Part shown: positions 23,115 through 34,002 of the stretch, one piece after another
Position numbering within the stretch: position 1 is the stretch's first letter
Layout of the letters: each line of letters starts with the position of its first letter
Origin: Hygrocybe punicea
Taxonomy: Eukaryota; Basidiomycota; Agaricomycetes; Agaricales; Hygrophoraceae
Assembly: GCA_963556145.1 (NCBI GenBank)
Contig: OY744465.1
Coordinates: 6,076,001-6,140,000 of the forward strand
Reading direction: 5' to 3'
Length of the DNA: 64,000 bases
Made by a program: the position numbers and the translations under genes
Notes under the pieces: generated by a model
The model's database searches: none
What the model saw: the letters and a program-made list of their open reading frames with translations, nothing else
What the model was told of the DNA's origin: nothing

Positions 23115-23731
23115 TGTAGAGGCTCCGGATCATGTGGATCCATATCCTCTTCATATCTGACACCATTCCTGTTCATTCCTATTCCTGTATCATTGATTCT
23201 GCCCAATTCCACCAATTCCACTCTGGATTCCACCTTTGGAATCATTCCTACTTGCAATGCAATGTCCCTAATGACCTGGAATCAGTACATATATAGTTTT
23301 ATATCATATATCTTCATTTCCCATCCCCTAGTACATAGCACCACTCCTCCTATCCTCCTCTCCACTTGCCCCCTATCACTTACAGCCTGTGCTTGTAGCA
23401 CATAGTTACCATAGCACAGGATCCCTCACAGTAGTATAAAAGTAGCACATATACACTACAAAACCATATAGAAATACAGGTTATTACAGGATACCATTCC
23501 ACCTCACGTCTTATCACTGCACTTCAGTTCTATTTCTTAGTCCACTCTTCGTATCATCTACACCACTCTTTGTCCTTTCCCCCACACTCTCCCTCTGATT
23601 CTGGAACCCCTGGATTTGAGTTGGATTGATTAGACTTCTCTAAAGAAACTGAATTCCTCTGATCACTTTCTACCTGATCACCCCTTTCTGTAGATTCCTC
23701 ATCTGGGTCTACAACAGAACTTGCCGTCACA
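23115..23731 (+). repeat. Solo-LTR-like repeat, copy 2 (617 bp)
   Basis: Same TGTAGAGGCTCC start, TATAAAAG box (about 23436) and GTCACA end as the copy at 15359-15989, with scattered substitutions and small indels. It is inserted in GGTTCAG-rich DNA, and GGTTCAG occurs close to both sides. No internal retrotransposon domain is next to it. Confidence 0.7.
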
Positions 23732-23794
23732 TCGGGTTCAGGTTTGCACCCAGGTGCACCTGGTTTGGGTTAACAAAATCATGGTTATCACTAT

Positions 23795-24073
23795 TTAAAA
23801 CAAATTCTGTAAAGTAAAATCATCAAAATCTGGGTCAATTTTGAACCAGGCCTCCTTGTATGCCTCCAAACAACCATCCCGATATGCTCCTCGCAGTCTC
23901 TGTATCACACCGAACCTGTCAGAATCCATTTGGCACCTGTGTGCCTCATCAGTGTGACCAGACAATGAAAAAGACCTTTCTGCAAGGCATGTAGACCCTG
24001 GAATAGCTAGATAATCGCCTGCCATCTTTCGGAGGATTTGGTATTCTTGGCCATAACACTGGAAGGCATTCAA
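23795..24073 (-). pseudogene. hAT transposase C-terminal dimerisation-domain relic
   Basis: A 92-codon frame reads YGQEYQILRKMAGDYLAIPG, STCLAERSFSLSG and RFGVIQRLRGAYRDG, the conserved hAT C-terminal (Dimer_Tnp_hAT) block with its catalytic-region Glu in AERSFS. The rest of the transposase is absent upstream. It ends shortly after the block at a normal distance. It is a fragment of a family distinct from the transposase at 51.8-54.3 kb, whose equivalent block reads SVPSERVFSSS. Confidence 0.8.
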
Positions 24074-24154
24074 TATTTGGCAGGAAACAGTGAGTGATCT
24101 ACTTACCCCCCACCGTGCAACAATATCTGTGCACGGTGGTGGTATGGTTGTGGT

Positions 24155-24355
24155 TAGTGTTGCCTAAAACCAGTCGACCAGGAAAAGCTGATCCTGGTCC
24201 TGAACTTTTGATGCACAACCAGGGGTTTCCTAGGCTCTCATTTTGTAGCCATGGACCAGGGCTACAAAATAGGAGCCTAGGAAACCCCTCATTGTGCATC
24301 AAAAGTTCAGGACTGGGATCAGCTTTTCCTGGTCGACTGGTTTTAGGCAACACTA
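24155..24355. mobile_element. 201-bp palindromic hAT MITE, perfect TSD GTTGTGGT
   Basis: Almost the whole element is one inverted repeat. It starts TAGTGTTGCCTAAAACCAGT and ends with the inverse, with arms of about 95 bp and a loop of a few bases around ATGGACC (24251-24257). GTTGTGGT flanks both sides (24147-24154 and 24356-24363). The ends TAGTGTTGCC match those of the other hAT-like elements in the window. As RNA or single-stranded DNA it would fold into one long hairpin. Confidence 0.92.
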
Positions 24356-24363
24356 GTTGTGGT

Positions 24364-24790
24364 GGTGTTGCTGCCATGGCTGCTGCTGCTGCTGCTGCTG
24401 TCGCCGTTGCTGCTGCCACTGCTGCTGCTGCTGCCACTGCCACCGCTGGCGCCGCTGCTGCTGCTGCTGCTGCCACTGCCACCGCTGGCGCCGCTGCTGC
24501 TGCTGCTGCTGCCACTGCCACCGCTGGCGCCGCTGCTGCTGCTGCTGCTGCCACTGCCACCGCTGGCACTGCTGCTGCTGCCACTGCTGCTGCTGTTGTG
24601 GCCGTTGCCATTGCTGCTGCTGCCGCCACCATTGCTGCTGTTGCCGTTGCTGCTGCCGCTGTTGCTGCCGCTGCCAGCATTGCTGCTGCTGCCATGGCTG
24701 CCAGCACTGCTGCTGGCTGTTTCCATTGTCATTGCCTTGTTGCCATTGCCATTGCAGTTGCCGCCACTGGTGGTGGTGGTGGTGTTGCAG
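24364..24790. repeat. GCT-rich block with four 39-bp tandem units
   Basis: Four exact or near-exact 39-bp units run from 24433 to 24588, each GCCACTGCCACCGCTGGC followed by GCC and six GCT. They are flanked by looser GCT/GCC runs. All six frames are open or nearly so for compositional reasons, and the predicted poly-Ala, poly-Leu or poly-Gln products are not evidence of a gene. Confidence 0.9.
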
Positions 24791-25216
24791 CTGTCCTGCA
24801 TCCATTGGCATTGTGTTGGGGTTGGGGTGGTGTGCTCGCGATGTGGTTGCAGTTGAGTTTCCTGTCGCAGATAATATTAGTAAAGCTCAGAGAAATTACG
24901 AGACTTACCAGTGTTCATTGGCCTTGCATTGCAGTGTTGGTGAAGAAAACCTACGTGTAATGGTCACATGATACTGTTTACCACAAAAAAGTAAGTAAAG
25001 AAATACGAAAAACAAATGAAATAAATACCTTAAAAATATCCGCATTCGCGGTTTGGATGTAGTTTGGAGCCGTTCAGGAAATCCGGCAGGCCTCGAAACC
25101 TGGAACTGAACCCGCGGTCTGGTTCAGCACTTGGCTGAACTTAGACTGAACCTAGGGTTCAGTTCAGGGTTTGAACCGGGTTCGGCTAGGTTCGGAACCG
25201 AACTATGGCAACACTA
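24791..25216. mobile_element. Right end of a truncated GGTTCGG-type hAT-like element
   Basis: The right terminus CGAACTATGGCAACACTA (ending 25216) and the preceding GGTTCAG/GGTTCGG runs match the right end of the element at 43784-44940, as does the internal segment with TTACCAGTGTT-GTCACATGA. With the GCT block (24364-24790) it forms the right half of the same family. No left terminus was found, so the left part is lost or replaced. Confidence 0.65.
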
Positions 25217-25231
25217 AAGCTGGATATGTAC

Positions 25232-25560
25232 TCATGTGTGCTCCATGCAGCAAATTGCCCGGGTGATGACAGTTTCAAGCACATGCCCATGGTCAGCATG
25301 TAAGGGGTGGATTTTGTCAACGATGAGTAGGTGGACGAGGGTGTCTATGCTCTTGCGTGTGATTACATCCCACATCTCTGGCATCATTAAAATGACTTGC
25401 ACATTGCCCATGAGCTCACTAACCTGTATCCTGAATTGGGACAGCTGTGTTGTCAGTAATACCACTGAATAATACAATAAAGTTACGGACCATTTCCTGA
25501 ATGAGGGCCTTCATAGGAGTAACATACATAATTTCGAGAGAGATATCAAACATGCAAATG
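25232..25560 (-). pseudogene. Brr2/ASCC3-type Ski2-like helicase relic
   Basis: Read from 25560 downward, two overlapping frames give MYVTPMKALIQEM (motif Ia region, normally YVAPMKALVQEM), VILMMPEMWDVITRKS (normally TTPEKWD), LLIVDKIHPLHADHG (motif II, normally DEIHLLHDDRG) and VLETVITRA. Order and spacing match the first RecA domain of the Brr2/ASCC3/Slh1 helicases. A frameshift separates the first two blocks, and the motif II Glu is replaced by Lys, so it cannot be active. The block stops within 20 bp of the hAT-like element end at 25216, so that insertion or a later deletion removed the rest. Confidence 0.75.
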
Positions 25561-26117
25561 ATAATGTGAGAACTTGCTGTGCTGTCTGTCATGGCCTCGA
25601 GATTGCAAATACTAATGGAGGGAGACTGCAGGATTGATGGGGGGCCCATACAGCAGCTGTTTCAGGTGCCAGGCACTGTCGAGGACAGTTGTGAGGACTG
25701 GAAGACTGCGGGTCAAGGACGGCAGCCTCAGGTTCACATTCTGGGTTGTAAATGAATTATACACAAAGAAAATACTATGGGAAATGTAATCTTACCAATC
25801 ACTGGTTGCCAGGTTGCTCCTGGCAGTCGTAAGAGGCATTGGATGAGGATGGGGGTACAAAAAAGTGAGATTTTGAAAAATGCATATTAGGATCTGTAAA
25901 GTCCCTCACACCAAGCATACAGGTATGAAATCTCATGGTCCAAACAGCTAGTTGATAGGTTGAGGATTGAGGGAGATAGAGCAATTGCATTCCAGCCTAC
26001 AGTTTTGGTGCATTCTCCATGTACCGCAAAGTCACGTGACAAACACAATAAGGTCATGGCAAGCTTAGACAAACAAGTTTTTGTGGATTGTGTTTCTCAA
26101 TCATTATGCAACCGACT
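25561..26117. other. No recognisable gene
   Basis: Minus-strand frames at 25799-25990 and 25887-26072 include WTMRFHTCMLGVRDFTD but cannot be assigned. They may continue the helicase relic or belong to another decayed gene. Nothing else is seen. Confidence 0.3.
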
Positions 26118-27561
26118 CACACTGGAAAATAAACAATTTCAGTTGTACTGAAAACTAGACTGAAACTAATAGTTTCAATAAATTAGCTAGCTAAGCTCAA
26201 ATGGGAATGAAAATCATTAGATTAGGAAGTCCTGGAACTAACATGCAAACTAATAAAATCAGTATTGTTTTTGGAGGTACTAAAATCAATACCTAAACTA
26301 AACAATTCAGGTAACCTGAAATGATAACTGAAATATTTGTTTTCAGGACTATGGTCAGGATATCCAAAACTATTGTTTTCAGTAGTGTCCTGGAACTCAA
26401 TAGGAAACCTTAGATTTCAGGGTGCCCAATCTCATAACAATAATGCCTTCAGGGCTCCTAAAATCTAAGGTTTTCTATTGAGTTTCAGGACACTACTGAA
26501 AACAATAGTTTTGGATATCCTAACAATAGTCCTGAAAACAAATATTTCAGTTATCATTTCAGGTTACCTGAATTGTTTAGTTTAGGTATTGATTTTAGTA
26601 CCTCCGAAAACAATACTGATTTCATTAGTTTGCATATTAGTTCCAGGACTTCCTAATCTAATGATTTTCATTCCCATTTGAGCTTAGCTAGCTAATTTAT
26701 TGAAACTATTAGTTTCGCTCTACACCGCCGTTTGGCTCACAGCGTCCCTGGGACCTAAAAAAGGCAGTGCTAGAAATAGATGAAATTTATTTCTGATCCT
26801 GCTGCAAACCCAATCTAAATTCGGCAGTGGATAGAAGGTGATGAAAATGACATTGTATTCATGGTCATCACAGATCGACTTCTTTACTTATATAATTTTG
26901 ATCAAATTTAAGTATGGCCCAACGCCAAATCTTGGGCTGGACCGATCACTGACAGCTCAATGTCGGGTCAACATCGATTCCATGTATATTTGATGTCACG
27001 GAAGGACTTAGCGAAAATTGTGGAAGGACTTGGCGAAACAAGGTGATATATTCAAACTCCGTCACAACTCCGAGCCCAAATTTTGAACCTTTGCCATGTT
27101 CAACTTATTCTCAACCACGTCGTCTCTCTCCGCCATTCCTCTACACTACCAGGATAAAGAATGGCAAGTACATCCCCTTTTACTATTTTCCTTTACTCTT
27201 CTACACTGATTGACTTCTTTTAACACAGAGGATGATGGGCTGAGTGCCGCCAGAGCAGGAGGAGATTTGGTGTAGCTGGCCTGTATATAGTACCAGAAAT
27301 TGTATATAGTACCAGAAATTGTGCAATAATCACATTTCCTGATTTGGTGGTCTATAAAGTTCTATATCAAATCTACATAGAACTTTCACGTCGATGCCGT
27401 GTGGCAAACCCTGGATATCGGACAGACGCCGCCTTTTTTGTATGGCAGCATGGCTGGATCTGGCCCGCCTCAGCCTCTCAGGTCACATGGCTGATTTGGG
27501 ATGACCAATCGAACACCAGTGTAGTTTTCAGTACAACTGAAATTGTTTATTTTCCAGTGTG
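26118..27561. mobile_element. 1.44-kb element with 40-bp perfect terminal inverted repeats
   Basis: The first 40 bp (26118-26157, starting CACACTGGAAAAT) are repeated exactly in inverse orientation at 27522-27561. ACT lies immediately outside both ends and could be a 3-bp target duplication. The interior holds a 556-bp foldback (26161-26716), a 19-bp direct duplication TGTATATAGTACCAGAAAT (near 27284-27322) and no convincing transposase. Its right end lies 54 bp from the 3' end of the KRE33 gene. Superfamily unassigned; the possible 3-bp duplication would suit PIF/Harbinger. Confidence 0.75.
26161..26716. repeat. 556-bp foldback, arms about 260 bp
   Basis: The left arm (26161 to about 26421) and right arm (about 26455-26716) are inverse copies with few mismatches. 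TGAAACTAATAGTTTCAATA at the left is matched by the inverse at the right, and GAAAACAATAGTTTTGGATA near the centre likewise. The spacer is about 35 bp. It lies just inside the left terminal repeat of the 1.44-kb element, so it may be a separate insertion or that element's own subterminal structure. Confidence 0.85.
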
Positions 27562-27614
27562 ACTGTGTTCGCAGTTGACCAAGTTATAAAGCCCTACAGT
27601 CTCAATGGACTTTT

Positions 27615-30600
27615 TCAACGCTTCACTTTTTTCCCTCTTCTAGTAGGTTTCTTTTCCTTCTCCTTGGCATCGTCTGCCTTCCTCTTCTGTCCAGTAACGA
27701 GTCCACTCTTGACACTCACAACCGTCGCCTTCCCGGCAACCCCTACATTCATATTCGCCAACTGTGTTTCCGCAACACTCCAGTCCATGGACCCACTATC
27801 GATCGCGTACCTATTTTATCAGTCAACCCAGTTGAACCCACCCCCGAAAACATTATATCAAGTCAGAGATGCCCTGATGAGCACATAAAACGAAAACGAC
27901 GCGACGTCTCACTTGACACAACTCACTTTCTGAGATCAAGCGAATCGATCATTTCGCGCTGCTTCTCCCTCAAGCCTTTCGTCACCTCGTCACCGGCTTC
28001 ATTAAGTTCATCATTTAGATTCCGTTCTATAGGTCTCCAGTTCGTCGTAGTGACCTCGTTGTCGCCCTCGACTTGTGACGGGGCCGTTAACGATGGTTCT
28101 GGAAGTTGGGCGCTGATAGCCGCCTTGTGAATGTCCATGAGTCGTTTGCTGATCTTTCTAATAATCTTGACGAAGAGCGCGAGCGCTTGCGAGACAGGAA
28201 GCTGCAGCTCCGTCTTTGGGGAGAGGAGTCTAGTTGAAAACCTTTCCTTGAATTTACAAGGGGTAACTCACCTCAACTTCCTCAATTGACTTCCTCTGAA
28301 GACCCAATGCTAGAAGGATGGAGCTCTGCACAGCACTCAACTTAATATCATCACCCAACCTCTTCTCGAAGTAAAGTGAAGCAACGGTCGGAAGAAGATC
28401 CAGGACAACATGGTAGTCCAACATATTATTCGCATACGACTCGAGACGCTTAAGATCAAATGGTGAAAGCAGAATCGAGAGCTCAAATGGACCGAGCTCT
28501 ATCATCATCCCTATGAGTTGTTGTCTATGTGATAAATGAGTGATACTAACCTTCCAATTTCTCGTCCAATTTCTTCGTGCCGATGTTGGTGGCTTCCAGC
28601 ACACTTAGGGCGGTGATGCAACCGAATTCCGAGAATTTGAAGGAAAGCAATGAGAGGAAACGACGCCGGAAGTCTAATCGGCAACACATATCATCATAAA
28701 TGGTCGTAATAGTATTCATAACTACCAACACACCTTTTGAAAACTCTCCTAACCATTCCAACTCTCCTTCCCCAGAATTGTTCAGACCACGTAGCATAAC
28801 ACACGCGTGCTCGCCTGTTAGCTCACTCGTAGTCTGTCGCACATAAAGAGGAACATATCCCGCTCTCCGCCAAAACCTTCGTACAAATAAGCTCATTAGA
28901 GTGGCAAACAGTGAAAGAGACTATCGTACCGGAGAAGTTGAGGAGTGAGCCCATACGAAACGCCCAAATAATCCAAAGTTTCAGGATTTCGCTCTGTTAG
29001 CCGTTGAAGCAGCGGTGGCATTGCTGTCGGTGCGCGAATGGTGGGATGGTCAGTTAGCAAGTCAGTTGCCTACACAGAATCCATCAACAAGCAAATATAA
29101 AAAATTAAATTCGAAGCAGGGAATATACTGGATCTATGGCTGCTGCATCAGGGTATGACGGCTCCCCGTGTAAAGTCTCGGTAAGATTTAAATACTCCCC
29201 ACTGTAGAAGGAGTTTAGTGCCTGCAATGCTCGCGAACCATATCCCATCTACTCGTGCCGTAATCAACTTCGGGTTTCAACGAAGGCCAATTCAACGCAC
29301 ATTCGAATAATCAGGATGTGTCGCAATTCTCACGACTCTAGCCCCGGACAGCAAAGCAAATTTGCTCTCTTGGAACTGCTGCGTGATGAGCCACGGTATC
29401 ATATCACCACCAGCCCTCAGACCTCGACTGAGCCCATCCATGATAGCTTGTTTGCTGATATGCCCCTCCAGCGCAACTTGGAGCACAACAAGGGGTTCTG
29501 GCAGGTGACTCTCATCATCTTTTATTGGTGGGAGCAGCACGAATAGGTGATGCGCTGGGGCATCCGACAGGAGCTGTAAATCATTCGGCTGGTTCTTGTA
29601 GTGGCTTGCGACATACAACGCCATCATGCGCTGCAGGAACACCTCTGATGCCGGGTGAAAGCTGAACAGTGTGTCTCGGCTCACGTAGAACAGCTCGCAC
29701 GTCGAGGGATGTGGACATCCTTGGTGGAGCCCCTTGGGCAACACCGTCGCGTCCAAGCAAAGCAGGCTGTTGAGCCATTTCTCAACTTTGTCGCCAGCGG
29801 AGTACCGGATGGGCGTCTGGAGCTGGATTTCGCGAAGGGTGCGCACCTTTGGAGCGGCTTTTACGCTGGGGGTTTTAGAGGTAGAAGTTCCGGTACCAAC
29901 GACATCTTTGGTTAAGGCGAGATCCTTGGTGAGAGATGGACGAGTACTTTCGCGAAGTTGTTGGATGAGTTTCAGGGAAAGCGAGCGGCCAGTTCCTTCA
30001 TAACCATTGATAGTGGAAGCCATGAAAACGAGGTAGGGACCGATAAGGTTCCGGACAAGTGGGAGCGGTATCGCAGCTGCCTCGTCAATGATCACTAGTT
30101 CTGCTTGTCCTAACACATGCGCGTCTTGAGGTTGGATGTACTAATATCAAACGACAGGTCAACAAAGCACGCACCATTCAAAATAAAACAAACCTACCTG
30201 AATGGTCTGTCGATGTTCACGGAATACATTTACGCGCACAATTGCGTTGTTAAACTCAGGGTTTGTACTCTGCGCAATATCGTAGTCCAGATGCTCCTCA
30301 TACTTAAGCACATCCATGCCTTTGAATATGAATTCGAATAAGGTTTTGAGATTCTCCGGACTTGGACTGGTAACAAAAATATTTGAGTACCCATGAGCGA
30401 GAGCGGCGGCGATGGCGAGACCGAGTGCTGCAGATTTGCCCCGGCCCCGAGCAGCGGTAAGTGTGACTGTCGAAGAAAGTGTCTTCTCAGAAATCGCATC
30501 TACGAATGTGAGAACAGCCTGGGCCTGATCGAGTGTCTTAGCAAGCTTCACGAGCTCGCCGACTGGTTTTGTTTCCGCCAGGCTGTCTTTGAGGGCCTTC

Positions 30601-31522
30601 AATTCCGATTCACCGTTGTGTTTATCTCGTTCCTCGTCAAGCGGTGTGATATCTTTACCACGTGAAATGGGAAGGACGTTCAGTTCATCGTCAAGGACGA
30701 GACAATCAGCACAAGAGCCAAGTGATAGGATGAATCGCTCGTTGAAGCGAGCAACAACGAAATCATGAGACGAGGTTCGATATCGGGCATGAACGTCCTG
30801 AAAAGGATTTGAGACCGCCTCACACGGAAGCGCAGATATCGAGAGGATGAACGAACCATGGCCATAGTGTAAAGCTGTCGCAGGGATGTCATAGTCTTCA
30901 GCAGCAGAATGATCAAACCGCCTCCTTCGACCGTCTCAATGGTCCTTGCAAGCAGATTCGGGGTAATCGCTTCAAAGTCTTGGAGGACACACATGCCATA
31001 GGTATTACCCAGAATCTTATGCGACTCCTTGTAGTATCTGCCTACTATTCAGCTCCAATCATTGTATATATATTGAGGACTCGTACGTGTAGCGGATATC
31101 TGTCACCGTGACGAAAATTTCAAAGGGGTTCTGTTCGTTTGCTTCTCGAACCCCTCGTTTCACATCACGCTTTATCTTCGCTTCACGTTTTTTTCGATGA
31201 CTAGACAGAGCGGTAAGTCGATTTTCTTGAACACAATGCCAGCATCATAAGCCACGAAAGTTCACTCACCTTGTAAAGCCCAATTCCTTTTTATAACACC
31301 ACAGCACAGACGGCCGTGCTGATACCCGTGCTTGCGAGAGCAAGTAATGCAAGTTCACTACCTAAGACCAACAAGAATCTAGTGCTTCCGTCAAAAGACA
31401 ACATTCTAGAGACGAACCTGGTCCCTCCCTTTGTCTCCGACCAGCACAATGAATGACCGATGATTTTTTTTCACATTATTGTTAATCAATATCGGAATGC
31501 GGTGATCAAGCTGCTTGCGCAT
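27615..31522 (-). CDS. KRE33: RNA cytidine acetyltransferase (KRE33/NAT10)
   Basis: Thirteen exons, 31522-31418, 31361-31270, 31200-31087, 31037-30857, 30797-30198, 30140-29301, 29248-29129, 29069-28930, 28876-28734, 28673-28551, 28510-28272, 28213-27927 and 27810-27615, sum to 3180 nt and 1059 aa, close to yeast Kre33. The enzyme is nucleolar, makes N4-acetylcytidine in 18S rRNA and in tRNA Leu/Ser using acetyl-CoA and ATP, and is needed for small-subunit biogenesis. Visible parts are the N-terminal MRKQLDHRIPILI and GMCVLQDFEAITPNLLARTI (residues 1-150), Walker A AARGRGKSAALG (about 280-290), Walker B LVIIDEAAAIPLP (about 379-391), GNAT segment VVRIATHPDYSN-MGYGSRALQ (about 633-653), FWRRAGYVPLYVRQT, and the Lys-rich nucleolar tail KRKADDAKEKEKKPTRRGKK. 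All phases agree and no stop interrupts. Single-copy housekeeping gene; its 3' end almost touches a transposon. Confidence 0.97.
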
Positions 31523-32727
31523 AGCGCACGGTGAGCCAGCTGAGAGTTTCGCCTTGATTTTTCTTGCATCACGTGATCCACGATTGGACTCCTTGAATCA
31601 TCCGACCTAAAACGTAGAAATGCGACGGGAAAGTGGTCACTTTCACTCTTATCTAGCAAAAGATCGCTTACCATTCTGGTTACCATTTGACAATGATCCT
31701 CGTACACAGTGGCCATTGGTTTGAAACAGTCAGCGCAGTGGCCAACTGTCCTCAGAATCAAACGCACAGAGGCCTTTTATGTGGAAGAAAGGTGGCAACA
31801 GCTACAAGTGTGTAAGGTTGTCGCTTTGCCTTGAGGCTGGATTGCAAGCGTGTTCCAACGACTACTCTTACTAGTTCTTCGAACAAGTCTAGGTGTAACT
31901 TTTACAAGCTCCCGACTCTGGAAGTTCTATTTCGAGATGATGAATCTACTGCACTCTGATCCGACAATATGGTGATTATATTCTGGATAGGCATTTTCTC
32001 CTGAGCGGTGAATAACACCAGCGTTGACAGACGCATCAACCGCAACCCAAGTAACAAAATGAAGATCGAATTCACGGGGAGAAAGTTGAAGTTTGACTCA
32101 TTTATTTACAGCATGCACTTATCAGGATCGATCCTTGGGTTTTTTTTAGGGTAAATGGACAGACAGATGCTCCAGTCTTTTTCGCGTGTTTGTACAACCG
32201 ACAAGTTGCCACCTGGCAAAAGACCACAGTTAATTCAGCCCTTGGGGGTGGAGATCTATATACAGGATATTGCCACATACAATTTGTATGTTTTGATTGC
32301 TCTTGTCGTATTTCAATTGAAAAGCACCACCATGGAACAGATAGCCGTCGCAATCCGATCTGCCGGAGTCTGTCCCATCGTGAGCATGTCATCAAAGTTG
32401 GTATACCACAATGCCCCGGGTAGACACTATTTCTGTCACTTGAATAAGTATTATTTCAAGAACTGAGGACAATAACTTGCTGAACTCAACTTTTAATGTT
32501 CAATCCACAGTGCTAAACTTTGAAAGCGACTTACCAACCAGCCACCAGCCACCAGCCACCAGCCAGCCACAACCCCACCTGGCTATAAATCTACGCAATC
32601 GTTGGCCAAAGCTTTGTGTCGTGCGATTACCTCCCTTCATTGAGTCAGTTCCCACTCAGATAAGTTACTTTGCCCTTACTCGTTGGAACCCCATCTCTTC
32701 TCGCTCTTCGATTCATCCCGAATCAGG
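31523..32727. other. Intergenic region with divergent promoters
   Basis: KRE33 starts leftward at 31522 and the Ser-rich protein gene starts rightward at 32728. The 1.2 kb between holds no credible gene; short open frames near 31486-31767 and 32155-32466 show no domain. A CCAGCCA-type tandem repeat (about 32537-32570) and a TATA-like box lie close to the right-hand gene. Confidence 0.5.
32537..32590 (+). promoter_or_regulatory. CCAGCCA tandem repeat and TATA-like box
   Basis: Short GCCACCA/GCCAGCCA repeats are followed by TATAAAT at 32584-32590, about 140 bp upstream of the ATG at 32728. The repeat has CCA-type units that could bind a CCAAT- or GC-type factor, but that is a guess. Confidence 0.4.
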
Positions 32728-33495
32728 ATGACTCCCCAAACCCCTACGACTCCAACAAGCGACACCGTCGTCGCCGACTCCAGCGACGATCTCCACTCCA
32801 TGCTTTCCACCCAACATGAAGAATCTGAACTTCGACGTTGCAAATCTCGCTCGTCCTCCCTAAAGACATGTTACACACCTTCCCGTCCTTCATCCTTCCT
32901 GTTCCAATCTGATCGGCCGAAATACGACACTGAATCCGAAAGCAGTGGCACGGAAAGCTACACGAGCACCGACTTTGAGGACTCTGATACTCAAAGCATC
33001 GGCGACGATACGGATACAGGAAGCATCCGAGCGCCCTGTTTTGACAATCAGAGCTGCTACAGCATTCGCTTTGTCACGTCCGTCTCGCCGGATCGCAATA
33101 ACAACGACGCGACGGAAGAAACGCCCTCCGTTTCCGACGCCCGTCCCGATAATTGGCCCTCTGTCGCTCGTATTCGGAAATCGGTGACCAGTGTCCTGTA
33201 TCTGCACCGCAAGAAGTCCTCTAAACCGGAACCAGCAGTCGTGGGTGGCAAACACTCCATAATCCAGCAGGCTTCCTCGTCGTCTTGTGTGGTGGGTGAC
33301 GCGGGTTCTCCTACGTTGCGGCGCGGGCGGAAGTCATTTGCACTCTTCACCACCCGAAATGCTGTTAACGGAAACGAAAACCATGGAGATACGGATGAGG
33401 TTGTTGAAGATGCTAGGGGAATCATGGAAAAGACCAGGACACAGTGGAAGTGTGAAGAAATGAATCAGGAACAGGGCGGAGCCAATGACGATTAA
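32728..33495 (+). CDS. Uncharacterised disordered Ser/Asp-rich protein
   Basis: Single open frame of 255 aa from the first in-frame ATG (32728). The composition is dominated by Ser, Thr, Asp and Arg: TPQTPTTPTSDTVVADSSDD at the N-terminus, then ESESSGTESYTSTDFEDSD and DDTDTGS acidic-Ser patches that look like casein-kinase sites. A more ordered basic stretch WPSVARIRKSVTSVLYLHRK lies at about 140-160, followed by Ser-rich and charged tails. There is no signal peptide, membrane segment or known domain. Codon use and length suggest a real gene, and a TATA-like box lies upstream. Function cannot be given; a nuclear or signalling adaptor would fit but is not shown. Confidence 0.6.
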   Translation: MTPQTPTTPTSDTVVADSSDDLHSMLSTQHEESELRRCKSRSSSLKTCYTPSRPSSFLFQSDRPKYDTESESSGTESYTSTDFEDSDTQSIGDDTDTGSIRAPCFDNQSCYSIRFVTSVSPDRNNNDATEETPSVSDARPDNWPSVARIRKSVTSVLYLHRKKSSKPEPAVVGGKHSIIQQASSSSCVVGDAGSPTLRRGRKSFALFTTRNAVNGNENHGDTDEVVEDARGIMEKTRTQWKCEEMNQEQGGANDD

Positions 33496-33783
33496 ATGTC
33501 TAACTGTAGGAATCTGTATGTATGTAAGGTACGCAACGTTGGTGTGTTTAACTTGAAAGCCATTTGCCATGTACATATCGTAAACTCTCAACATTTCAAC
33601 TGCGACGAGAAAGCCACGATGTCAAAGATTGGACTGAAACATTGTAACAGGGGGGTTAGAAGAGCATGATTCATCATGCGTATATATCTGTGGTGAGCCT
33701 CCGAAGCTAGCCTTGAACAGTATCATTATAAATTGTTATTCCAGGGACTGACTTGAAGCAATGTTCAAAACGTATCTGAAATC
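33496..33783. other. 3' region of the Ser-rich protein gene, no gene
   Basis: AT-richer DNA with AATGTAT/TATATAT motifs and no open frame of interest. It separates the Ser-rich protein gene from the Cys-rich minus-strand frame beside the Helitron. Confidence 0.4.
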
Positions 33784-34002
33784 TCACTGATCGTGATAGT
33801 CATCAGCAGTGCCACAGGTGTTCGCCGTACCCCAAGTATGAGGAGCCCCACATGACAGAAACAGGATCACGTACACGACAGGTCGACAGTCGACATGTAG
33901 TATGCCTTTAGGCGTTCCAGCCCGGCAGCATGTCGTGACAGTCGTGTCTCCGATTGGCGGGGAGGCGCTGCACAAATCATTGTAAGGAACGCATGCAGAC
34001 AA
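33784..34002 (-). CDS. Small Cys-rich frame cut by the Helitron (partial)
   Basis: A 73-codon minus-strand frame reads LSACVPYNDLCSASPPIGD, then TTVTTCCRAGTP and VDCRPVV, a C-x5-C...CC...C spacing seen in knottin-like and other small secreted fungal proteins, and it ends in TCGTADDYHDQ. The Helitron starts exactly where the frame loses its upstream part. The expected 5' exon with a signal peptide would lie beyond 40014, but I could not find one there. It may be the C-terminal exon of a disrupted small secreted protein, or a chance frame. Confidence 0.3.
   Translation of the reverse strand: MSACVPYNDLCSASPPIGDTTVTTCCRAGTPKGILHVDCRPVVYVILFLSCGAPHTWGTANTCGTADDYHDQ

Noticed and set aside
24433..24588. 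Regular 39-bp units that superficially recall a CRISPR array
   Set aside because: Units are directly adjacent with no unique spacers, consist of GCT/GCC codon-like repeats, and the genome is fungal.
24099..24971. Long poly-Ala, poly-Leu, poly-Cys and poly-Gln frames on both strands (up to 288 codons)
   Set aside because: They arise from the GCT/GCC trinucleotide tract, which is open in nearly every frame; no domain, and the region lies between transposon ends.
31486..31767. 93-codon minus-strand frame overlapping the KRE33 start
   Set aside because: Out of frame with KRE33 and without domain; the annotated start MRKQLDHR is the conserved N-terminus.
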